Positions 36,084-44,356 of a DNA stretch of 64,000 nt are shown piece by piece. Origin of the DNA: JALORV01 sp963703945 (GTDB lineage Bacteria; Pseudomonadota; Gammaproteobacteria; Burkholderiales; Burkholderiaceae_F); the NCBI GenBank assembly GCA_963703945.1, contig CAVPGM010000020.1, positions 154,399 through 218,398 of the forward strand, given 5' to 3'. The first letter of the stretch is position 1, and each line of letters starts with the position of its first letter. The notes below the pieces were generated by a model, which searched no databases, was not told the origin of the DNA, and worked only from the letters and a program-made list of their open reading frames with translations. A program made the translations under genes and the position numbers.

Positions 36084-37132
36084 GCTTCTGCCTCCTTTGA
36101 CCGCGCCACCGTGCGCGAATGAACGAATTTCGGATTCTGCGCCATGCCGTCGGCGCCGATGAACGACTCGGCATAGTGGCAGGCGACTTGACGCCCGTCC
36201 AGCGGGCGCAGCGCGGGACGCTCGGCGCGGCAGCGGTCGGTCGCATACGGGCAGCGAGTCGAAAATACGCATCCCGAGGGCGGCGCCAGCGGCGACGGCA
36301 GTTCGCCCTTCAGCACCGTACGGGCGCCCGACGACGCGCCGAGCCCCGGCGTCGAGCCCAGCAGCGCACGGGTGTAAGGATGCAGCGGCGTCGCGAAAAT
36401 GCGCTCCTTCGGTCCCTGCTCCATCGCGAGCCCGAGGTACATCACGAGCACGTCGTCGGCGATGTGCCTGACCACCGCCAGGTCGTGCGAGATGAAAAGG
36501 TACGCGACCTCGAATTCGCGCTGAAGATCGGCCAGCAGGTTCAGCACCTGCGCCTGGATCGAAACGTCGAGCGCGGACACCGGCTCGTCGGCTATCACGA
36601 CCGCCGGGCGCAGCATCAGCGCCCGCGCGATGGCGATACGCTGCCGCTGGCCGCCGGAGAACATGTGCGGATAGCGCGTGACGTGCTCGGGCCGCAATCC
36701 GACCTTGCGCATCATCTCGTCGACGCGGCCGCTTCGCTCCGCGGCAGACAGCTCGGTATTGATCGCCAGCGGCTCGGCAAGGATCGAGCCGATCGTCTTG
36801 CGCGGGTTGAGCGACCCGTACGGATTCTGGAAGACCAGTTGCACCGACCGCCGCAACCGCGCGCGCACCACTCGCGTCGCACCAACCGTGTCAACGCCCA
36901 CCAGGCTCAGCGAGCCCGCGTTGGGCGCTTCGATCAGCGCCACCAGCCGGGCGAGCGTCGACTTGCCGCATCCCGATTCTCCGACGATCGCCAGCGTGCG
37001 ACCTGGCCGCAGGGTGAAGGAAATATCGCCGACTGCCTGCAGCAGTGCCGGCGATTGCAGCATCCCGCGGCGCACCGTATAGATCCGCCGCAGGCTTTTC
37101 GCCTCGACGACCGGAACCGGCGCCGCACTCAT
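36080..37132 (-). CDS. dppF: Dipeptide ABC transporter ATPase DppF
   Basis: A 350-residue ATPase from ATG 37132. Walker A is VGESGCGKSTLARLV, Q-loop LVFQNPYGSLNPRKTIG, signature FSGGQRQRIAIARAL, Walker B VVIADEPVSALDV, switch LFISHDLAVVRH, and the C-terminal Cys motif CVFSTRCPYATDRC. The N-terminal SLRRIYTVRRGMLQSPALLQ precedes the nucleotide-binding core as in DppF. It overlaps dppD upstream (4 bp) and dppA downstream (ATGA at 36080-36083). Such tight overlaps suggest translational coupling of the whole operon. Confidence 0.93.
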   Translation of the reverse strand: MSAAPVPVVEAKSLRRIYTVRRGMLQSPALLQAVGDISFTLRPGRTLAIVGESGCGKSTLARLVALIEAPNAGSLSLVGVDTVGATRVVRARLRRSVQLVFQNPYGSLNPRKTIGSILAEPLAINTELSAAERSGRVDEMMRKVGLRPEHVTRYPHMFSGGQRQRIAIARALMLRPAVVIADEPVSALDVSIQAQVLNLLADLQREFEVAYLFISHDLAVVRHIADDVLVMYLGLAMEQGPKERIFATPLHPYTRALLGSTPGLGASSGARTVLKGELPSPLAPPSGCVFSTRCPYATDRCRAERPALRPLDGRQVACHYAESFIGADGMAQNPKFVHSRTVARSKEAEA

Positions 37133-38174
37133 GCCGTTGCCGCCGCTTCGTGGCGCGCCGCCAGCGCACCGACATGGCCATCACGCTCTATCGCCGCGGC
37201 CCGCTCCGGCATGGCCAACGGGTAATGGCACCGCACACGACCGTCGTCGATGCCGTTGAGCCCCGGCTGCACCTTGTGGCAATGGACGGTCGCGCTGCCG
37301 CAACGTGGACTGAACAGGCACCCGCGCGGCCGGTCGTAGAGGCCCGGGCACCATGCCTGGAATGGTCGCGAGCCGGGCACCTTCTTCGTCCGTGCCGCTC
37401 GGGCAGCGCCGACAACAGCGCCGCCGTATACGGGTGCTGGGGCGTGTCGAACAGCTGCCGCGCGGGGCGATCCTCGACGACCTGGCCGGCGTACATCACC
37501 GCGACCCGCTGCGCCATCTCGGCCACCACACCCATGTTGTGCGTGATCAGCACCAGCGCCATGCCGCGCTCGCGCTGCAGCTCGCGCAGCAGATCGAGGA
37601 TCTGCGCCTGGATCGTGACGTCGAGCGCGGTGGTCGGCTCGTCGGCGATCAGCAGCTTGGGATTGCAGGCAATCGCCATCGCAATCATCACGCGCTGGTT
37701 CATACCCCCGGACAACTGGTGCGGATAGTCCTGCACTCGCTTTCCTGCATCAGGAATGCCTACCTGGGCCAGCAGTTCGACCGCACGATCGAGCGCCGCC
37801 CGGTTGGAGAGTTTCAGGTGCTGCCGCAGCGTCTCGGTCAGCTGGAAACCGATCGAGAAGCATGGATTCAGGCTGGTCGCCGGCTCCTGGAAGATCATCG
37901 CCATATCGCGGCCGGTCAATCGGCGCCGCTCACCGTCGCTCAGCTGCAGCAAATTGCGGCCTGCGAAACTGAGTCGCCGGGCATGCACGCGGCCGGGATA
38001 GGCGATCAGTCCCATCAGCGCAAGCATGGTCACGCTCTTTCCCGACCCCGATTCGCCGACGATGCCGAGCACCTCGCCTTCACCGACCGAGAGGCTGACG
38101 CCGTCGACTGCGCGCAGCACGCGTCCGCCGATCGGAAAGTCGACGTCCAGAGATTCGATTTCGAGGAGTGCCAT
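37129..38174 (-). CDS. dppD: Dipeptide ABC transporter ATPase DppD, frame breaks near the 3' end
   Basis: About 348 residues once corrected. Motifs are Walker A VGESGSGKSVTMLAL, Q-loop MAMIFQEPATSLNPCFSIG, signature LSGGMNQRVMIAMAI, Walker B LLIADEPTTALDVTIQ, switch LITHNMGVVAEMA and C-terminal YDRPRGCLFSPRCGSATVHC. Between 37330 and 37400 the frame changes: the expected ATIPGMVPG segment is in one frame and YDRPRGCLF in another, so two nearby indels are implied. The start ATG at 38174 comes directly after an intergenic repeat whose end (GGGAAG) may act as its ribosome site. It works as the heterodimeric partner of DppF. Confidence 0.88.
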
Positions 38175-38175
38175 C

Positions 38176-38251
38176 AGGCTTCCCGCCGGGCCGCCCCAAG
38201 GGAAGCCTGCGCCCCCTCGGGGGGCAGCGAACGAAAGTGAGCGTGGGGGTC
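38176..38251. repeat. Burkholderiales-type intergenic (REP-like) palindromic repeat
   Basis: Lies wholly within the 82-bp gap between dppC and dppD. It consists of a perfect palindrome AGGCTTCCC-N15-GGGAAGCCT (38176-38208), a GC hairpin of the type GCCCCCTCGGGGGGC (38211-38225) and the tail GCAGCGAACGAAAGTGAGCG followed by GGGGGTC. I recall near-identical intergenic units in Comamonadaceae and other Burkholderiales, which supports the taxonomic placement. It may act as an intra-operon hairpin between permease and ATPase genes. Confidence 0.65.
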
Positions 38252-38256
38252 GTCCA

Positions 38257-39198
38257 TCAGCGCTTCAGCTTCGGATCGAGCGCATCGCGCAGGCCGTCGC
38301 CGAACAGGTTGAACGCCAGCACGGTGATGAGGATCACGAGGCCTGGGAAAGTCACCACCCACCAGGCGCGCACCACGAACTCGCGCGCATCGGCCAGCAT
38401 CGTTCCCCACTCGGGCGACGGCGGCTGCGCGCCGAGCCCGAGGAATCCGAGTGCGGCCGCATCGAGAATCGCGGTCGAGACACCGAGCGACGCCTGCACG
38501 ATCAGCGGTGCCATGCAATTGGGCAGCACCTCGCGGAACATCAGCCGCAGGTTGCTCGCGCCGACCATGCGGGCGGCGGTCACGTAGTCGCGCGAAAGCT
38601 CGGTCATCGCCGCGGCGCGCGCCGTCCGCACGTAGTGCGGCAGCACGACGACCGCAACGGCCAGCATCGCGTTCATCAGGCCCGGCCCGAGGATGGCGAC
38701 GATGACGATCGCGAGCAGCAGGCTCGGCAGGCTCAGCAGCACGTCCATCAACCGCATGATCGCGATCTCGGTCACGCCCCGGAAGAACGCCGCTGCCATG
38801 CCGAGGCAGGTGCCGACGACGATCGACAGCGCGACGACCGCCACACCGATCGACAGCGACAGCCGGGCACCATACATCAGGCGCGACAGGATGTCGCGTC
38901 CGATGGCGTCGGTGCCGAGTGGATAGGTCCATGAGCCACCGCTGGTCCAGGCGGGGGGTTTCAGATATGCAGCGTTGTCGATCGCAATCGGCGAGTGGGG
39001 CGCCAGCACGCCAGCAAACACGGCAATCAAAAACACCGCGATCACGATGACCAAGCCGGCCACTGCGCCGGCGTTGGCCGAGAAGTGGCGCCAGAATTCG
39101 CGGAAGGGCGTCGGCAGCGCGACCGGTGCGCCGAGCCCCGCCAGCGACGCGAGGTCGGCATCGGTCAGGGTCGCAGTGACGATCGGGTCGCTGCTCAT
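38257..39198 (-). CDS. dppC: Dipeptide ABC transporter permease DppC
   Basis: A 313-residue membrane protein from ATG 39198, overlapping the dppB stop (ATGA). The N-terminal cytoplasmic part ends in FREFWRHFSANAGAVAGLVI, entering helix 1. The periplasmic hallmark is YPLGTDAIGRDILSRLMYGA. The EAA-type loop is DYVTAARMVGASNLRLMFRE, and the C-terminus is LFGDGLRDALDPKLKR. It forms the heterodimeric channel with DppB. The gap to dppD is filled by a palindromic repeat. Confidence 0.93.
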   Translation of the reverse strand: MSSDPIVTATLTDADLASLAGLGAPVALPTPFREFWRHFSANAGAVAGLVIVIAVFLIAVFAGVLAPHSPIAIDNAAYLKPPAWTSGGSWTYPLGTDAIGRDILSRLMYGARLSLSIGVAVVALSIVVGTCLGMAAAFFRGVTEIAIMRLMDVLLSLPSLLLAIVIVAILGPGLMNAMLAVAVVVLPHYVRTARAAAMTELSRDYVTAARMVGASNLRLMFREVLPNCMAPLIVQASLGVSTAILDAAALGFLGLGAQPPSPEWGTMLADAREFVVRAWWVVTFPGLVILITVLAFNLFGDGLRDALDPKLKR

Positions 39199-40205
39199 CG
39201 CGAATGACGGATACGTGGGTTGATGAAGCCGTAGGCGATGTCGACCAGCAGGTTGACTGTCATCACCATCAATCCGAGCATCAGCAGGCCGCCCTGTAGC
39301 ACCGGATAGTCACGCCGGTTGATCGCTTCGATCACCCACTTACCCACACCCGGCCACGAGAAGATCGTCTCGGTCAGGATGGCGCCCGTGAAAAGCACAC
39401 CGACCTGCAAGCCGATCACGGTGACCACCGGGATCAATGCGTTGCGGAACGCGTGCAGAGCAATCACCCGCACCGGCGCCAGCCCCTTGGCGCGCGCGGT
39501 GCGAATGTAGTCTTCACCCATGACCTCAAGCATCGAGGAGCGTGTCATGCGCGCGATCACGGCGAGCGGCACGGTGCCCAGCACGATCATCGGCAGCACG
39601 AGATGCAGTGCCGCCGAGCGGAACGCACCCATGTCCTTCGCGAGCAGGGTGTCGATCAGCAGAAAGCCCGTGACCGGCTCGACGAAATACTTGAAGTCGA
39701 GCCGGCCCGATACCGGCGTCAGCCCGAGCTGGACCGAGAACAGCAAAATCAGCAGCAGCCCCCACCAGAAGATCGGCATCGAATAGCCGGTCAGGGACAG
39801 CCCCATCACGCCGTGGTCGAAGATCGAGTTTCTGCGGACGGCCGCCAGCATGCCGGCCGGAATGCCGAGCAGCAGCGCGAACAGGATTGCAAAGGTCGCC
39901 AGTTCGACCGTGGCGGGAAACAGCGCGAAGAATTCCTTGAGAACGGGCTCCTGCGTGATCATCGACTTGCCCAGGTTGCCCTGCAGCACGCGCCCGATGT
40001 AGATGCCGTACTGCACGATCACGGGGCGATCGAGCCCGTACTCCTTCAGCAGCATCGCGTGCCGCGCCTGGTCGATGCCGCGCTCGCCGGCCATCGTTTC
40101 GATCGGGTCGCCGGGAACGAGCCGGATCAGCACGAACGCAAGCAGCGTCATGCCGAAGAACGTCGGCACGAGCAGTGAAACGCGTGTCAGTAGAAAGCGC
40201 AGCAC
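39195..40205 (-). CDS. dppB: Dipeptide ABC transporter permease DppB
   Basis: A 336-residue membrane protein with GTG start at 40205, first gene of the dppBCDFA operon. It has the typical N-terminal helix LLTRVSLLVPTFFGMTLLAF, then VLIRLVPGDPIETMAGERG, a periplasmic segment EYGLDRPVIVQYGIYIGRVL, the coupling loop DYIRTARAKGLAPVRVIALH and the C-terminus LLVDIAYGFINPRIRHSR. It pairs with DppC. Only 65 bp separate it from the DUF3047 gene upstream on the same strand, so read-through from that gene is possible. Confidence 0.93.
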   Translation of the reverse strand: MLRFLLTRVSLLVPTFFGMTLLAFVLIRLVPGDPIETMAGERGIDQARHAMLLKEYGLDRPVIVQYGIYIGRVLQGNLGKSMITQEPVLKEFFALFPATVELATFAILFALLLGIPAGMLAAVRRNSIFDHGVMGLSLTGYSMPIFWWGLLLILLFSVQLGLTPVSGRLDFKYFVEPVTGFLLIDTLLAKDMGAFRSAALHLVLPMIVLGTVPLAVIARMTRSSMLEVMGEDYIRTARAKGLAPVRVIALHAFRNALIPVVTVIGLQVGVLFTGAILTETIFSWPGVGKWVIEAINRRDYPVLQGGLLMLGLMVMTVNLLVDIAYGFINPRIRHSR

Positions 40206-40270
40206 GGGCAGGACTTTAGTCGAATGGGACCGGAAGCGCAGCGGCCGTCCGCTGGTGCCGCCGGCCAGGT

Positions 40271-41023
40271 TTACGGTGCGCGCTTAAGCTCGATGTCGCC
40301 GTAGTACGCCTCGATGCTCTCGCCGGTGTTGTCGGTGTCCGTCATGATGCCGACGCCGATCAGACGGCCCGGCGCCGCGCCGAAGGCGAGCTGGTAGTCA
40401 TCGACATAGTTGCGACTGAAAAGCTTCCACTTCCCCAGGCCGGCGTCCGGACCCATGCCCGCGACCAGCAGCTTCACCTGCGACGTGAAGGTGTTTGAAA
40501 TCACCGTGCCGACCGGAAAGCGGTTCTCCCAGATGTACATCAGCGTTGCGTACGGCAGGTCCTGTCCGGTCAGCAGCTTGCCGGTCTCCATCAGCACCTG
40601 CTCCTTGAACGGCAGCGTCCCCTTGTTGCCGTCGAAGAACAACATCAGCCGGACCGGCGAATCCTCGGCGTAGCGATCCTGGTTGTCGGCCGAGATGATG
40701 AGGTCGAGCACGCGCCAGCGCCATTCGACGACCGGCCACAGCACCGGGTCGACGTCGAGCAGTTGTCGCAGGCCGCTGGCGGATGCATCCGCATGGGCAT
40801 ACAGCACGATCTCGCGGCTGGCCAGATCATGGACCAGCCGATATTCGGTCGACGCCTTCGCGCGGCTGATGACCAGCGGCTTCCAACCCTGCGGCAGCCC
40901 GCCGATGGCGGTATTCGACGAAAAGCGCGCCACGGCATTGGCGGGCACTTCGGGAGCCGGAGCCGTCACGCAGCCGGCCAGTAACGCGGCGAGCAGGACG
41001 AGGGCGCGCATTTGTACGGACAT
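40271..41023 (-). CDS. DUF3047 lipoprotein
   Basis: A 250-residue product from ATG 41023 (alternative ATG 41011). The signal MRALVLLAALLAGC ends in a lipobox. The mature part has the DUF3047 blocks GLPQGWKPLVISRAKASTEY, VVEWRWRVLDLIISADNQDR, DSPVRLMLFFDGNKGTL, YIWENRFPVGTVISNTFTSQ and VGIMTDTDNTGESIEAYYGD. The family is a beta-sandwich of unknown function found in periplasmic and outer-membrane lipoproteins of proteobacteria. It is upstream of dppB on the same strand and divergent from the membrane-anchored protein on the other side. Confidence 0.88.
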   Translation of the reverse strand: MSVQMRALVLLAALLAGCVTAPAPEVPANAVARFSSNTAIGGLPQGWKPLVISRAKASTEYRLVHDLASREIVLYAHADASASGLRQLLDVDPVLWPVVEWRWRVLDLIISADNQDRYAEDSPVRLMLFFDGNKGTLPFKEQVLMETGKLLTGQDLPYATLMYIWENRFPVGTVISNTFTSQVKLLVAGMGPDAGLGKWKLFSRNYVDDYQLAFGAAPGRLIGVGIMTDTDNTGESIEAYYGDIELKRAP

Positions 41024-41092
41024 CCTAAGAAGTCCGCGTCACCGTCGCAAGCCGCGGTGGGTACGATCTCGCCCGCAGATCGGGGAGGTCGA

Positions 41093-41821
41093 GTGGGCGC
41101 GTTTGTGGTGCTCGTGGTACTGGCCACCATGGCCGGTGCGTTCACATGGCTTCTGGTGCGAGGTCGGGAACTTGAACGCCAGCGCGACCTCGCGCGCGCC
41201 GTCCATGCGCGCAAGGCTGGATGGACGTACGACGGTCGGCGCGCCGGACGCATCGACTATCGTTTTGCCGGCGACGCTGAAGGGATTTCGTGGCAGTTGT
41301 GGCTCGACAGCGACCGCGGCGACGATTCGCCGACACCGCGTGCCTACTGGAAGAGCGGCAATCTGAGGACGCCCGCCCTGGCTCTCGTCGTCATCGGACG
41401 CCGACGCTTCGAGCTCGAAAGCGGACTGGTGGGCCAGCTGCTGATGGGAGTGGCAACGGGCGTCGCGCAGTCGATCGTCGGAAGTGGCGGGCGCGGCGAC
41501 AAATCCGAGTTCTATCAGAATGCGATCGAGCTGGATCAAGGCCGGCCCGGCTTCCGCGAGCGATTCGCCGTGGTGATCGCACCCGACATGCCGCGCGACT
41601 GGTTCGACGAGGAGCTGCAGTCGCTGTTGCTGCAGTGGCCGGCCGTCGCCCTCGAGCGCCAGTTCAAGAGCGAGGATGGTATCGAGATCACGCTCAGCGC
41701 CGAGGGGCTGCAGGTCGTCGCGCAGCGGATGCCAGAGGAGTTTGCCTGCTGGGAGCACCTTGCGCGGCTCGGCGTTCATGTCGCCAGGCGGCTGGCCCCC
41801 ACTTGCGCGGACACGCGCTGA
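41093..41821 (+). CDS. Single-span membrane-anchored protein, unknown function
   Basis: A 242-residue product. The GTG at 41093 is chosen because GGGGAGG lies 3 nt upstream; earlier in-frame starts would overlap the divergent DUF3047 gene. The N-terminal helix GAFVVLVVLATMAGAFTWLL is followed by RGRELERQRDLARAVHARKA, so one membrane anchor with a cytoplasmic or periplasmic globular domain is predicted. The body has GWTYDGRRAGRIDYRFAGDA, ISWQLWLDSDRG and a C-terminal DWFDEELQSLLLQWPAVALE. I do not recognise the family. It is convergent with the penicillin-acylase gene. Confidence 0.7.
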   Translation: MGAFVVLVVLATMAGAFTWLLVRGRELERQRDLARAVHARKAGWTYDGRRAGRIDYRFAGDAEGISWQLWLDSDRGDDSPTPRAYWKSGNLRTPALALVVIGRRRFELESGLVGQLLMGVATGVAQSIVGSGGRGDKSEFYQNAIELDQGRPGFRERFAVVIAPDMPRDWFDEELQSLLLQWPAVALERQFKSEDGIEITLSAEGLQVVAQRMPEEFACWEHLARLGVHVARRLAPTCADTR

Positions 41822-41871
41822 CGCGTGCCGCCGCGCGGCAGGCGCGGACCTTGAAGCCGGCGCTCCGGGCG

Positions 41872-44298
41872 CTAACGACGCGGCCTGAGCTCGAGGACAC
41901 GCGCATCGCCCGGCGCACCACCCATCGACAGATACTGTACGTCGCGCCAAAGCGGCAGCATCGAGGCGTAGTACTCGGACAACGGGTTGCCCGACTGTCC
42001 GGTCGATTGAACCCACAACGATGCGGTCGGCGCGCCGAGATCGTAGATGGCGCGCAGGCTCGCGGCATGACGCGTGAGGTAGGGCGTATCGGAACGGTTC
42101 GAAAGTGCGCCGGCGTTCACCGTGAACGTGTCCCCCGGGTACCGCACGCCGAGCTCGAACAGGCGCGACAGCACCGGCACGCTCGAAAACGGGCGATGCT
42201 CGGCGGCGGCGCGATGCTCATCACCCCAGCGCAGGCCGGCCACATCGCGCCCGCTCGCCTCGGTGAGGCGGGCCACCGCCGCATCGAGCGATTCGGACAT
42301 CAGCGCTGCACAGGTTTCGAAGCGCTTCGCGGTGCGGCGGTCATCACACCAGTCGCGTGCGAGCTTGCGGCCGGTGAGCACGTGCAGCAGTGACCGCGTC
42401 GTATCGGCGCCCGCGACGAACTCGGGGGCCAGGTCGGTAAAGTCGTCCTCGAACACGCGCATCGCCAGTTCGCGCCGCCATGCATGAAAGAGCAGCGGTT
42501 CCGGCCGATCGGTCGACATGCTGCCGTCCCAGGTCCGCAAGCGGTCGAGCGCGTCGCGGCCCGCCGCGGTCAGGGGCTGCGCGGATGACATCACCGCCAT
42601 CAATTCGCGCGCCGGCAGCGACAGGACATCAGCCTGCATTGCACGACTGGAAGCCACGTCGTGGCGTTCGCGGGCATCGATCATTTGCCGGATGCGCTGT
42701 GCGCGATAACCGGCAAACCATTCGTAGGTCAGATGATGCGGAAAGTCGCTCGCGACGATGCGGTTGTTGGCCGTGACCAGCACGCCAGATGCCGGGTCGA
42801 TGCTGCGCGGAACCTCGGCATACGGCACATAGCCCTGCCAGTCGAAGCGGGGCTCCCAGCCCGGTGAGGGAGCGATGCCGCGCAGCTCGTTGTCCGGCCG
42901 CCGCACCGGAATGCGGCCGGTGACCACGAAACCGATGTGCCCGTCGACGTCGGCCAGCACTGCCGACTGAGTGACGATCTGGAAATCACCGAGCGCGCGC
43001 TCGGCATCGGCAACGCTGCGGGCGCGGTTGAGCGCCCGCACGGCGACGAGCGTCCTGTCCTGCGCATCGAGCGCCGACCAGCGCAGCGACAAGACGAACC
43101 GCGGATGGGCGTACTGCTTGTCGATGGCTGCCAGTCCGCTGAGGACCGGTCCGTGGCGGGTCGCGCGGATGACCAACTCGACATCCGGTTCGCCTCGGAC
43201 GACGATCCGTTCGCGGCGCTCGTCGAAGCGCTCCCAGCCGTCCGGTGACAGGTATTCGTCCGGATTGTCGGGGTTGATCCGCTCGAGGTAGAGGTCCTGC
43301 TGGTCGACGCCCGTGTTGGTCATGCCCCACGCCACACGGTCGTTGCGGCCGAGTATTACGCCCGGCAGGCCCGGCAGCGTGGCGCCGACGACATCGAGCC
43401 CGGGAGCCTTGATCGCTGCGAAGTACCAGACCGAAGGTGCAGTCAGGCCGAGATGAGGATCGTTGGCCAGCAACGGCTTGCCGCTGACGGTTCGCAGACC
43501 GGAAAGAACCCAGTTGTTCGAGCCGATGCCTTCACCTTCGCCGAATGCCAGCGACGGAATTCGCGCGACATCGGTATTCGGTGCGCCCGCTCTCGCCGTG
43601 CTAAACGCGCCCAGCAGCCGATAGACCTCGACATAGTCTGCGGTCGCCGGCGGCGGTTCGCCTGTCAGCGGCGGGTAGATGTCGTCGATCTCAGCCCGGC
43701 TGAAACGCTGTGCCAGCCGCAGTCTTCGCAACTCCATGCGCATCGAATGCGATGCGAGGTCCCATGCCATCATCACAGACCAGGCCACCGAATCGGCAGG
43801 CGTCCACGGCGCCGGCGCTGGAGTGCGCGTCAGCAGAAATTCGGGCGGCAATGGACCGCTGCGAGTCGCCAGATAGGCATTGACGCCATCGACGTAGGCG
43901 TCGATAAGCGACCGATGCTGGACATCGAGTGACTCGTAGATCCTCTGCGCCACGCGCTGCACGCCGAGGGTCAGCAGAAACTGGTCGGTCGGCAGGGCCG
44001 AGACACCGAGGACTTCCGCCAGCCGGCCCTCAGCGAGGCGCCGGTTGAACTCCATCTGCCACAGGCGATCCTGCGCATGCACGAACCCCAGCGCGAAATT
44101 CGCGTCGTGTTCATTGCGCGCAACGATTGTCGGAATCGCCTGTGCATCGCGTCGGACCTCGACCGTCGCTGCAAGACCGGGAAGCGAGAGCGTGCCTTCG
44201 ACAATGGGTTGGCTCGCCTGGCGGTACCACAGCGCGGCAGCCAACGCGCTCAGCGTCAGTGCAAGCAGGCCCCATCCGAACCATCGCAGCACGCGCAC
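41872..44298 (-). CDS. Penicillin acylase family N-terminal-nucleophile hydrolase (S45)
   Basis: An 808-residue precursor with GTG start at 44298 and an N-terminal hydrophobic segment (WFGWGLLALTLSALAAALW), so membrane-anchored or exported to the periplasm. The alpha-chain motif is ALGFVHAQDRLWQMEFNRRL. The autoprocessing site is IGSNNWVLSG, with the catalytic Ser at about residue 260 becoming the beta-chain N-terminus. NDPHLGLTAPSVWYFA and GVILGRNDRVAWGMTNTGVD are further beta-chain blocks. Family members cleave amides: penicillins, acyl-homoserine lactones (PvdQ/QuiP) or N-acyl amino acids. The gene starts 58 bp after the TonB-receptor gene in the nickel cluster and may be co-transcribed; a link to nickel is not evident. 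Confidence 0.9.
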   Translation of the reverse strand: MRVLRWFGWGLLALTLSALAAALWYRQASQPIVEGTLSLPGLAATVEVRRDAQAIPTIVARNEHDANFALGFVHAQDRLWQMEFNRRLAEGRLAEVLGVSALPTDQFLLTLGVQRVAQRIYESLDVQHRSLIDAYVDGVNAYLATRSGPLPPEFLLTRTPAPAPWTPADSVAWSVMMAWDLASHSMRMELRRLRLAQRFSRAEIDDIYPPLTGEPPPATADYVEVYRLLGAFSTARAGAPNTDVARIPSLAFGEGEGIGSNNWVLSGLRTVSGKPLLANDPHLGLTAPSVWYFAAIKAPGLDVVGATLPGLPGVILGRNDRVAWGMTNTGVDQQDLYLERINPDNPDEYLSPDGWERFDERRERIVVRGEPDVELVIRATRHGPVLSGLAAIDKQYAHPRFVLSLRWSALDAQDRTLVAVRALNRARSVADAERALGDFQIVTQSAVLADVDGHIGFVVTGRIPVRRPDNELRGIAPSPGWEPRFDWQGYVPYAEVPRSIDPASGVLVTANNRIVASDFPHHLTYEWFAGYRAQRIRQMIDARERHDVASSRAMQADVLSLPARELMAVMSSAQPLTAAGRDALDRLRTWDGSMSTDRPEPLLFHAWRRELAMRVFEDDFTDLAPEFVAGADTTRSLLHVLTGRKLARDWCDDRRTAKRFETCAALMSESLDAAVARLTEASGRDVAGLRWGDEHRAAAEHRPFSSVPVLSRLFELGVRYPGDTFTVNAGALSNRSDTPYLTRHAASLRAIYDLGAPTASLWVQSTGQSGNPLSEYYASMLPLWRDVQYLSMGGAPGDARVLELRPRR

Positions 44299-44356
44299 GT
44301 CCGAACCCCGGAAGTGAGAACCGAGCGGATTTTGCGCGAAATTGCCGGCCCGCAGG

